DNA of 17,911 nt from NCBI GenBank assembly GCA_964373575.1, contig CAYJVB010000013.1:1-17911 (forward strand). Direction: 5' to 3'. Made by a program: the position numbers and the translations under genes. Below the pieces are notes generated by a model. That model was not told the DNA's origin. It ran no database searches and worked only from the letters and a program-made list of their open reading frames with translations. The DNA is from CAYJVB01 sp964373575. Its GTDB lineage: Archaea; Aenigmatarchaeota; Aenigmatarchaeia; CG10238-14. Every line of letters begins with the position of its first letter. Position 1 is the first letter of the stretch. Shown here piece after piece: positions 8,336-14,422 of this stretch.

Positions 8336-9187
8336 TTATTTCTTCCAGAAAATCTTTTTCGTCCTCCCAATAGTTTCTCTGTGTATTAATCCAGTTATCT
8401 CCAATTTCTTTGCTATTCTAGTCATCTTAGCTCTGGAGAATTTCAATTCTTTTTCAATTCTATTTTGGTAGGCAACCTTATTCGCTTTCAGAATTTCGAT
8501 TACTTTCTTCTCATCTTCGGAAAATCCTTTCAGCAATTCTATTTCTGATTTCTTCTTGTATTTGTAAATTAGGCATACTAGTGTTACACTGACAACCAAA
8601 AACAAAATGACAAACAAAAGTGTATTATTGTTTTGCGGATTGTAATAACTAACAGATATTAGAACCTTGTTTTTCGGGTTATCAAAGTTCCATTGTAGCT
8701 GAATTCTTTTCCCATCAGTTTCCTTGATAACATTATCCGGAGATATCAAATCATCATAAACAATCCAACCTTCCGGAAGATTTAGGCCAATAATCACTTT
8801 CTCGGCTTTAGGTGGTTTGACGGAAGCGAAAAAATTCAATATATTATCTCTTGAATAAATAGAATTTTTTGAATCAAATATTATTTTTATTTCTTTTGTA
8901 CTATTGAAGATTGTAATATGAACCGTTTTCCCTAAGTCATCTATAGTTATGAAATATGGTGGAACTTTATTGTCTGTGAAGATCATAAAATTTTCAAATT
9001 CTTCAAGGACAATTTGGGTTTCAGTATCTTGTGTTACATTTTCTAACTCTATTGCAATAGTTTGTCTGACCACCCTATTTTTTTGGATGTCAAAATAGAT
9101 GCTATAATTCTTAATATCTAATGCTGATGCAACCTGGATTATAATAAACAAGCTTATAACAGCTGCCAAAATGCTTATAGTTTTCAT
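8336..9187 (-). CDS. membrane-anchored winged-helix regulator (COG2512 type)
   Basis: A 283-residue protein. Residues 1-22 are a signal sequence or first membrane helix. About 23-190 form an extracytoplasmic beta-rich domain (IYFDIQKNRVVRQTIAIEL, VIIGLNLPEGWIVYDD). One membrane helix at about 195-213 (LLFVILFLVVSVTLVCLIY) is followed by basic KYKKK. Residues about 220-283 form a cytoplasmic winged helix: FSEDEKKVIEIL, then YQNRIEKELKFSRAKMTRIAKKLE, then GLIHRETIGRTKKIFW. The order matches archaeal predicted membrane-associated transcription regulators as I know them. It would read an outside or membrane signal and act on DNA directly. It shares a short upstream region with the divergent tRNA-Ala. 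A TATA-like element about 26 nt before the ATG suggests a leaderless transcript. Its target is unknown; the neighbouring envelope genes are only a guess. Confidence 0.85.
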   Translation of the reverse strand: MKTISILAAVISLFIIIQVASALDIKNYSIYFDIQKNRVVRQTIAIELENVTQDTETQIVLEEFENFMIFTDNKVPPYFITIDDLGKTVHITIFNSTKEIKIIFDSKNSIYSRDNILNFFASVKPPKAEKVIIGLNLPEGWIVYDDLISPDNVIKETDGKRIQLQWNFDNPKNKVLISVSYYNPQNNNTLLFVILFLVVSVTLVCLIYKYKKKSEIELLKGFSEDEKKVIEILKANKVAYQNRIEKELKFSRAKMTRIAKKLEITGLIHRETIGRTKKIFWKK

Positions 9188-9235
9188 ATTTATCTTCTTT
9201 CTATTAAAGATAAATTAGATTTAAGAAATTATCTT

Positions 9236-9319
9236 GGGCCTGTAGATCAATAGCTAGATCGCCAGCTCCGCAAGCATATATTGCAATGGAGGCTAGGGGT
9301 TCAAGTCCCCTCAGGTCCA
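9236..9319 (+). tRNA. tRNA-Ala(CGC) with an 11-nt intron
   Basis: The acceptor GGGCCTG pairs with CAGGTCC and places G3 opposite U70, the identity mark of tRNA-Ala; discriminator A follows and CCA is not encoded. The D-stem is GATC/GATC and the T arm AGGGG-TTCAAGT-CCCCT. After removing 11 nt the anticodon arm is CCAGC-TCCGCAA-GCTGG, all five pairs matching, with anticodon CGC and variable loop AGGCT. The mature length is 73 nt. Two near-invariant positions deviate: base 33 is C instead of U, and the D-loop AATAGCTA lacks the usual GG, so position 19 would be C. Either the gene tolerates these or it is decaying. The identity is supported by G3:U70 and the perfect spliced stem. Confidence 0.88.
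9276..9286 (+). other. 11-nt tRNA-Ala intron with BHB motif
   Basis: The intron is ATATATTGCAA, between positions 40 and 41 in the 3' anticodon stem. The BHB is regular: outer helix CTCC (9266-9269)/GGAG (9288-9291), central helix GCAA (9270-9273)/TTGC (9281-9284), 5' bulge GCA (9274-9276) and 3' bulge AAT (9285-9287), each cut after its second base. Between the 5' bulge and the central helix only TATA remains, so there is no inner helix. Confidence 0.85.
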
Positions 9320-9390
9320 TTTTCAATAGAAGAGGAACCTGTTGACTTCTACTAATAATCAAGTATTTATTTGTAAAAAATGGATTTTTA

Positions 9391-9396
9391 TTTAAA
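9391..9396 (+). promoter_or_regulatory. TATA box of the 9418 gene
   Basis: TTTAAA within TTTATTTAAAT is centred about 25 nt before the GTG at 9418, predicting a transcript that begins at or near the start codon. A GGTGAT at 9401-9406 is also present, but 11 nt from the GTG. Confidence 0.4.
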
Positions 9397-9417
9397 TCAA
9401 GGTGATTATAAATTCCA

Positions 9418-9780
9418 GTGCCATTAACTCAAATTTCACCATATGTTAGTCAGAGATTTACGTTAAAAGATTCTAGATCACCGACGAGATATCAGAGAAA
9501 TGGCCTTGAGGGTATAATATTAGAAGCACCAGAAGGTGATACTCGAGCTAATTATGTATTTGCTTATTATCAAAAAATTGGGGCTCCGTATAGTTATTTT
9601 TTGATATTACCTGAGAAAGTGAGATTCGTTGATCCGGTTAAGAGAGTTGTTGATACCGAATGGGTTGCTTGTGGTGCGGGATATACTTCTGGTGTTATAG
9701 GATTTGGAAAAGTAATACATGATTGTTTGGCTGATGCCAGAATACTATTTGAAGCTGAAAGTTATTCTTTGGTATTGTGA
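9418..9780 (+). CDS. hypothetical protein, 120 residues
   Basis: I do not recognise a family. The protein looks soluble and globular, with alternating beta-like stretches (GLEGIILEAPEG, YSYFLILPEKVRFVD) and a glycine-rich segment with two of its Cys around residues 84-103 (CGAGYTSGVIGFGK, then HDC). There is no signal peptide or membrane helix. The start is GTG: an in-frame TAA lies 9 nt upstream (9409-9411), leaving only this GTG or an ATT at 9412. A TATA box about 25 nt ahead suits a leaderless message. The phosphoesterase gene follows on the same strand, its likely ATG 42 nt after this stop, so co-expression is possible. Confidence 0.65.
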   Translation: MPLTQISPYVSQRFTLKDSRSPTRYQRNGLEGIILEAPEGDTRANYVFAYYQKIGAPYSYFLILPEKVRFVDPVKRVVDTEWVACGAGYTSGVIGFGKVIHDCLADARILFEAESYSLVL

Positions 9781-9821
9781 ATCAGTTTTTAATCTTTTAT
9801 GACTATAGTCTTATTGATACT

Positions 9822-10544
9822 ATGATAATAGCCGCTGTAAGCGATATACACTCGCCAAAGTTTTTTGACCAATTTGTAAAGTCGATAGAAAATATGGGAA
9901 TAGAGTTGACGCAGCGTGATTTGTTTTTCTTGGTAGGAGATATAGTCGATAAGGGAATAGTAACAGAATACAGAAAAGTTTACAATACATTATTCGGCAA
10001 AATCAATTGTCCTATAGTGGCTGTTTTTGGTAATGCTGAATTTGGACCTGAAACAAACGAAGAAATCAAAAGATTGAATTCCGAAATTAAGTTTCTTGAT
10101 GATGAAACATTAATCCTTGATATAAATGGAACTTCCGTTGGAATAGTTGGTACAAAAGGTAGCTTGGATAGACCTACATATTGGCAGGCAAAAAACCTAC
10201 CAAATATTGCAAATACTTATACGGAACGTGTTGATAAAGTTGATTCACTTTTGTCTGAATTGAAAACGGATTTTAAAATATTACTTACCCATTACACACC
10301 AACCTATAAGATTCTTGAAGGTGAAGATCCGTGGGGTTTTCCTGAACTTGGTAGCAAGGAGATGGAAAAGGTTATTTTAGAAAGAAAGCCAAATCTAGTA
10401 ATATGTGGTCATTCACATAGAGGATTGAAAAAAGTGTGGTTAGATACGATACCTGTTTTTAATGTTGGTTTGATGAAAAATGGCGGAATTACTATTATAG
10501 ATACGGAGAAGGACTTGAAGGCTGGATTAGGAAAATATTTTTAG
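9822..10544 (+). CDS. calcineurin-like metallophosphoesterase
   Basis: A 240-residue soluble phosphohydrolase of the two-metal calcineurin-like superfamily. The full active-site set is visible: D8-x-H10 in SDIH, G39-D40-x-x-D43, G70-N71 in GNAE, H157 in LLTHY, and G196-H197-x-H199 in GHSH. The third motif reads GNAE rather than GNHE/GNHD. Between motifs four and five is a long PWGFPELGSKEMEKV segment, as in single-domain archaeal members. The substrate cannot be told from sequence; a phosphodiester or phosphomonoester is expected. An in-frame GTG at 9777 overlaps the previous stop (GTGA) and would add 15 residues, but ATG 9822 starts right at the conserved MIIAAVSDIHS strand and has a TATA-like tract about 29 nt upstream, so I prefer it. 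The stop overlaps the convergent gene's stop (TTAG). Confidence 0.88.
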   Translation: MIIAAVSDIHSPKFFDQFVKSIENMGIELTQRDLFFLVGDIVDKGIVTEYRKVYNTLFGKINCPIVAVFGNAEFGPETNEEIKRLNSEIKFLDDETLILDINGTSVGIVGTKGSLDRPTYWQAKNLPNIANTYTERVDKVDSLLSELKTDFKILLTHYTPTYKILEGEDPWGFPELGSKEMEKVILERKPNLVICGHSHRGLKKVWLDTIPVFNVGLMKNGGITIIDTEKDLKAGLGKYF

Positions 10545-10783
10545 GCTCTTATATATTTAGCACCATTAGCTTCTATTATATCTCTGATTGCCCCTAAAGA
10601 AGTCGAGGAGCCACCAATAGCATCATATCTAGTAGTGGTTGATCTATTATCTGTCAAATATTTTCTGTATAAATTTTCATTAACTATCAGCCCACAAATC
10701 ATTATATCTTCTTCTCTACCATCCGGATGTCTTAAACTAAAAGAGCTTTGGCCATAGTCAATAATAGTTACTTTTCTTCCCAT
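10541..10783 (-). CDS. hypothetical protein, 80 residues
   Basis: I do not recognise this family. It begins with a beta strand (RKVTIIDYGQSSFSLRH), then PDGREEDIMICGLIV, a charged turn with NRSTTTRYD, a glycine/serine stretch (GGSSTSLG) and a last helix (AIRDIIEANGAKYI). It looks soluble. The open frame continues upstream to a GTG at 10843. I chose the ATG at 10783 because a TATA-like TTTATTTA is centred 26-27 nt ahead of it, inside the longer version, which fits a leaderless transcript starting here. The ATG at 10789 is also possible. Its TAA overlaps the phosphoesterase TAG by sharing TTAG, an extreme tail-to-tail arrangement. Confidence 0.6.
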   Translation of the reverse strand: MGRKVTIIDYGQSSFSLRHPDGREEDIMICGLIVNENLYRKYLTDNRSTTTRYDAIGGSSTSLGAIRDIIEANGAKYIRA

Positions 10784-10910
10784 TATCATTAATATTTTCC
10801 TGCATAAATAAAATCCTTTTCTGAACTTTGATATAAGAATCACTATGTAGTAAAATATTCACAATGTTAAGATATCTCTAATTTTTCACTTTTACTTCAG
10901 TTGGATTAAG

Positions 10911-11018
10911 ATTTAAATAACTGCCATACAAATTTCTAATAAAGTGTTAAAGATGGGTGAAAGTCGGGTACAATAAAACGAATTCTGTCTTTTTTATACA
11001 CTTTTTTAAGTTTCACTC
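10911..11018 (+). other. valS leader region with possible small RNA
   Basis: A first TATA element, ATTTAAATA (10911-10919), could start a transcript near 10941. It would run through GGGTGAAA (10955-10962) and meet a T6 run at 10990. GGGTGAAA can pair over eight positions, one a G-U, with TTTCACTC (11011-11018), just before the valS start region. It could be a short RNA ended by the T-run or a folded valS leader. No known RNA class fits. Confidence 0.25.
10990..10998 (+). promoter_or_regulatory. TATA box of valS
   Basis: TTTTTTATA is centred about 54 nt before the valS ATG, predicting a leader of roughly 28 nt. A GGTG (11038-11041) about 7 nt before the ATG could serve as ribosome binding site. 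Confidence 0.4.
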
Positions 11019-11047
11019 ACGAAATGTATTAGATATCGGTGTTTTAG

Positions 11048-13375
11048 ATGAAACTAGAGCCTAGATTAAAAGAAAAACAGTGGAATGCACAGTTAGAAGG
11101 TAGAATTTGGAAGCAATGGGAAAAAGAGAAAACTTACGAGTTTAATGTTAAATCCAAAAAGAAAGTATTTTCAATAGACACACCGCCTCCATATCCCTCG
11201 GGAGCAGTTTGGCATATTGGCGCTGCAGCTCATTACTCGCAGATAGATATGATTGCTAGGACTGCTAGAATGCTTAGTTTTGAGGTACTGTTTCCCATAG
11301 GTATTGATAGAAATGGATTGCCAGTTGAGATGTATACTGAAAAGAAATTTGGCATCAGCATCCATACTACTTCTCGTGAAAAATTCATAGAATACTGCAA
11401 AACTGCACTTGATGACCTTGAGGCTGAAATGATTCAGACAATGAAGACAATGGGTATGAGCGGTGATTTTGATAACTATTACAGGACAGATTCGGATGAA
11501 TACCGTGCTTTGACTCAGGCTACATTCATTCAACTTTGGGAGAAGAAAATGGTGCTTGAAGATGCAAGGCTAAACAACTATTGTCCAGGATGTAAAACAA
11601 CACTTTCTGATAATGAGATTGAATATAAAGAAAAAAAGACTATGCTCAATTACATTAATTTCACTGTTAAGGAGACTGGAGAAAAGATTGTAATAGCAAC
11701 AACAAGGCCTGAATTGCTTTGTACCGCTGGAATGGTTATTTTCAATCCAAAAGATAAAAGACATAAACATCTTGAAGATAAGACTGCAGTGGTTCCGCTA
11801 TATGAAAAAGAAATACCCATCAAGTCCCATCCAATGGCAGATGTTGATTTTGGTTCTGGTTTAGTTTTTATGAGCAAGTCGGCTGGGGATCAAAGGGCTA
11901 TTTGGTTTTTGAGAGAGATGAAGATTGAACCAGAGATGGCAGTCAATATTGATGGAATGATGAGAGAAAATTCGGTATTCTTGACTGGAATGCCTGTTGA
12001 AAAAGCAAGAGAAAAGATAATTGAGATGATGAAAGGAAAATTTTTGGTGAAACAAGAAGAGATCATGCATAGAACCCCTGTTTGCGAGAGATCAAAACAT
12101 ACTATTGAATATATTGCAATGCCAGAATACTATTTGAAGCAACTAGATTTTATTCCTCAAATGAAAAAGTTTTCCAAGGAACTGATTTTTCATCCTGAAT
12201 TGCATAGACAACGGTTAATAGATTGGATAAATGGTGTGACGATGGACTGGCCTGTTTCCAGAAGAAGATTCTACGCTACTGAAATTCCTGTTTGGTATTG
12301 TAGAGATTGCAAGACACCACATATTCCTCCGTCTGGCAAGTATTATAAACCATGGATTGAAAAGGCGCCATTCAAGAAGTGCAATAATTGTGGATGTAAA
12401 GAATTCATTGGAGAAGATAGAACTTTTGATACTTGGTTTGACTCAAGCATTTCGCCACTATTCATTTCAGGTTATCTGAAAAATGAGGAGCTGTTCAAAA
12501 AAGCATATCCGAGTTCTCTGAGACCGCAAAGCAAAGACATAATTAGGACGTGGCTGTATTATACCTTGCTGAGATGTTATCAGCTGACTGGTAAGAATCC
12601 ATTCAAGCACGCATGGATAATGGGGTATGGAGTTGATGAAAAAGGAGAGAAGATGTCTAAAAGCAAGGGGAACGTTATTGATCCCATACCGCTACTTGAA
12701 AAATATGGGGCAGATGCATTTAGATTTTGGAATGCCACTGAAGCCTCGTTGGGATCAGATTTTCGTTGCTCTGAAGAAAGGATTGTTTCATCTAGCAAGT
12801 TCTTGACTAAGTTGTGGAATATAACCAGATTTATATCTTCATTTCCTGAACCCAAGAAAGCAGAGTTGCAAGAAACAGACAAATGGATTTTATCAGAATT
12901 GAATGAAGCTATCAAGGCTTCATTGAAAGGATATGAAGATTTCAACTTCTTTGTACCGGCAAACCGCGTTAGAGAATTTGTGTGGAATGTTTTTGCTGAT
13001 CATTATATTGAAATGGTTAAAACTAGGGCATATGGGGAGGGATTTAGTAAGGAAGAACAGGAAGCAGCATGGTATACTCTGCATTTAGTTCTAAAATCTA
13101 TTTTGAAGTTGTTGGCACCTATTGCCTCATTCAGCACTGATTTCATTTGGAGAGAATTATATGGCGAAAGAAGCATTCATCTAGAAGAGTTTCCAAAGAC
13201 AGAATGGAACTACGGTTTAGAGAAATTGACTCAACAACTAATTGAATTCAATACTCAGATTTGGAAAACAAAAAAAGAAAAAGGGATGAGCCTTAAAGCG
13301 GAAATAAAAACAGAAGTTCCGAAGGAGTTGAAAATGTTTGAGAAGGATTTGAAATCGATGCACAACATGGTTTGA
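11048..13375 (+). CDS. valS: valyl-tRNA synthetase
   Basis: A class-I synthetase that charges tRNA-Val in the cytoplasm. In order: the Rossmann start with IDTPPPYPSGAVWHIGA (signature at residues 56-59), a CP1 editing domain near 150-330 with ATTRPELLCTAGMVIFNP, the DWPVSRRRFYATEIPVWYC segment typical of archaeal ValRS, a zinc-finger-like group CRDC...CNNCGC, DTWFDSSISPLF, the KMSKS loop (residues 535-539) followed by GNVIDP, and the helical anticodon-binding domain with WNITRFI. The 775 residues are shorter than bacterial ValRS because there is no C-terminal coiled coil; the end DLKSMHNMV looks natural. The HIGH signature reads HIGA, its last His replaced by Ala. The family is firm (Val rather than Ile by the VSRRR/IPVWYC context). 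No valine-specific leader element is recognised. Confidence 0.93.
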   Translation: MKLEPRLKEKQWNAQLEGRIWKQWEKEKTYEFNVKSKKKVFSIDTPPPYPSGAVWHIGAAAHYSQIDMIARTARMLSFEVLFPIGIDRNGLPVEMYTEKKFGISIHTTSREKFIEYCKTALDDLEAEMIQTMKTMGMSGDFDNYYRTDSDEYRALTQATFIQLWEKKMVLEDARLNNYCPGCKTTLSDNEIEYKEKKTMLNYINFTVKETGEKIVIATTRPELLCTAGMVIFNPKDKRHKHLEDKTAVVPLYEKEIPIKSHPMADVDFGSGLVFMSKSAGDQRAIWFLREMKIEPEMAVNIDGMMRENSVFLTGMPVEKAREKIIEMMKGKFLVKQEEIMHRTPVCERSKHTIEYIAMPEYYLKQLDFIPQMKKFSKELIFHPELHRQRLIDWINGVTMDWPVSRRRFYATEIPVWYCRDCKTPHIPPSGKYYKPWIEKAPFKKCNNCGCKEFIGEDRTFDTWFDSSISPLFISGYLKNEELFKKAYPSSLRPQSKDIIRTWLYYTLLRCYQLTGKNPFKHAWIMGYGVDEKGEKMSKSKGNVIDPIPLLEKYGADAFRFWNATEASLGSDFRCSEERIVSSSKFLTKLWNITRFISSFPEPKKAELQETDKWILSELNEAIKASLKGYEDFNFFVPANRVREFVWNVFADHYIEMVKTRAYGEGFSKEEQEAAWYTLHLVLKSILKLLAPIASFSTDFIWRELYGERSIHLEEFPKTEWNYGLEKLTQQLIEFNTQIWKTKKEKGMSLKAEIKTEVPKELKMFEKDLKSMHNMV

Positions 13376-13376
13376 T

Positions 13377-13514
13377 GTGCCAACAGAAGAGAAAATTTTT
13401 ACCAAACATCCTCAAAGAAAGACTGGAATGAACATAAGTAAAGAGAAATATGATGTTGTCAAAAAATCAATACTAGATTGTTTATCTGATAAAAAATTAA
13501 CTTTTACACTTTAG
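13377..13514 (+). pseudogene. 45-codon frame, probable 5' remnant of a small gene
   Basis: This GTG-started frame begins one base after the valS stop and encodes 45 residues: PTEEKIFTKHPQRKTG, then MNISKEKYDVVKKSILDCL, then SDKKLTFTL before a TAG. It looks like coding sequence, with a charged amphipathic helix and the start of a next element. From memory it resembles the front half of small proteins of about 90 residues (the DUF6958 type, with a KYD...AIL...LTF pattern) but stops where the second half should begin. The stop falls inside the 3' end of the convergent 267-residue gene, with 11 bp shared. A truncated remnant is the likeliest reading. A genuine micro-protein, or an ATG start at 13432 (28 residues), is possible. 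I cannot confirm the family. Confidence 0.4.
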
Positions 13515-14307
13515 ATCGATAAAATTTTGGTCCTGGAAAAACAATTGAATGGACAAAAGGTCTTTCATAACCATCTATTGCTGTGACTGCGTGAACATAA
13601 TGTCTATCATGATAATCATTTGGGTTTAACCTTGAAATATCAACATTTGTTCTCAATACCAAAGTAGGTTGTAAATATTTAGGATCTAAAGGTCTAGGCG
13701 ATTGAGAAAGGACAAAAGCGACTTGTTCTTGAGGTATAAAATGTTTAGTATATAAAGAAATATATGGAAATCCTTTTGCGTCTCTTACAACATTACTAGG
13801 TAAAGCTAAGTCTGTTAGTGCTGTCTTTGTACTTGCACAATATTTAGTTAACATTCTAGATAATTGGTCGGTATGTGGTGCATACTTAGAAAAATATGCA
13901 TCTAAACTGCCAATCACTCTCTCATCAAATGCAAGATTCGTACTATAATTGATAACTTCTGTTTTTTTTAAAGAATCAATTAATGCTATAAAATCTCCTA
14001 TAGCTACACCAAATGGCGCCAGAAGTGCTCCAAAAAAATGTCTAAGTTGTTTTCTTTCTATTATTTTTCGTGGAGGCGGTCTTAAAGAAACTTTTCCATA
14101 GTGCTTTAAAGTAACTGTATTTTTTACATCATCACTCATATTTAGCCTTCTCAAAGAAGGACCGTCAAATATGAGTAAAGTTCTAGATGTTAGTTCAACA
14201 TCTTGGGAAGGATCTGGAACTATCGCAATTCTATGCGATAATAAATCTCTAGGTGAACCTAAATAATAAAGCATCGACTTTTGTAATTGAACATCTATAT
14301 TCGTCAT
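13504..14307 (-). CDS. hypothetical protein, 267 residues
   Basis: I do not recognise this protein. It lacks a signal peptide. A weakly hydrophobic stretch at about residues 92-112 (FFGALLAPFGVAIGDFIALID) is more likely a buried helix than a membrane span. The flanks are basic and Pro-rich (SLRPPPRKIIERKQLRH). The C-terminal half is beta-like with several His and Tyr (NDYHDRHYVHAVTAIDGYERPFVHS), which could hold a metal or an active site, though no known motif is met. The longer frame starts at TTG 14328. I chose ATG 14307 because the TATA box at 14335-14344 predicts transcription starting about 6 nt before it. The gene overlaps the 45-codon remnant tail to tail and is divergent from the release factor gene, sharing its upstream region. 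Confidence 0.65.
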   Translation of the reverse strand: MTNIDVQLQKSMLYYLGSPRDLLSHRIAIVPDPSQDVELTSRTLLIFDGPSLRRLNMSDDVKNTVTLKHYGKVSLRPPPRKIIERKQLRHFFGALLAPFGVAIGDFIALIDSLKKTEVINYSTNLAFDERVIGSLDAYFSKYAPHTDQLSRMLTKYCASTKTALTDLALPSNVVRDAKGFPYISLYTKHFIPQEQVAFVLSQSPRPLDPKYLQPTLVLRTNVDISRLNPNDYHDRHYVHAVTAIDGYERPFVHSIVFPGPKFYRSKV

Positions 14308-14334
14308 CTTTTCGATTTTATTTTTCAAAAATAC

Positions 14335-14344
14335 ATTTAAATAT
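14335..14344 (-). promoter_or_regulatory. TATA box of the 267-residue gene
   Basis: ATATTTAAAT on the minus strand is centred about 32 nt before the ATG at 14307, giving a predicted leader of about 6 nt. Confidence 0.45.
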
Positions 14345-14355
14345 CCCTTCTTACA

Positions 14356-14391
14356 TTAAATAAGTTGTCAAGGTAGGTGACGTGTATTTAA
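14356..14391 (+). promoter_or_regulatory. start region of aRF1: two TATA-like boxes and an orphan SD-GTG
   Basis: TTAAATA (14356-14362) and TATTTAA (14385-14391) are both possible TATA boxes; they would give starts near 14384 and 14413. Between them lies GGTGA (14376-14380) next to GTG (14382), which looks like an initiation site but reads only eight codons to TAA at 14406-14408, in a frame one base off from aRF1. Confidence 0.35.
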
Positions 14392-14422
14392 CACTCAAGC
14401 TGCAATAAAATTAAAAAAACTT

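Noticed and set aside
9266..9295. Reading the tRNA-Ala as anticodon TGC from TTGCAA at 9281-9286.
   Set aside because: That reading needs a 3-nt variable loop and leaves five extra bases after the D arm. The CGC reading with the 11-nt intron pairs perfectly and has a regular BHB.
10953..10976. Seven-codon frame (MGESRVQ) in the valS leader, considered as a regulatory leader peptide.
   Set aside because: It has no Val codons beyond one and no ribosome binding site. Attenuation of this type is not established in archaea.
11171..12945. Several minus-strand frames of 66-121 codons inside valS.
   Set aside because: They are shadows of the strongly supported ValRS frame and show no protein family features.
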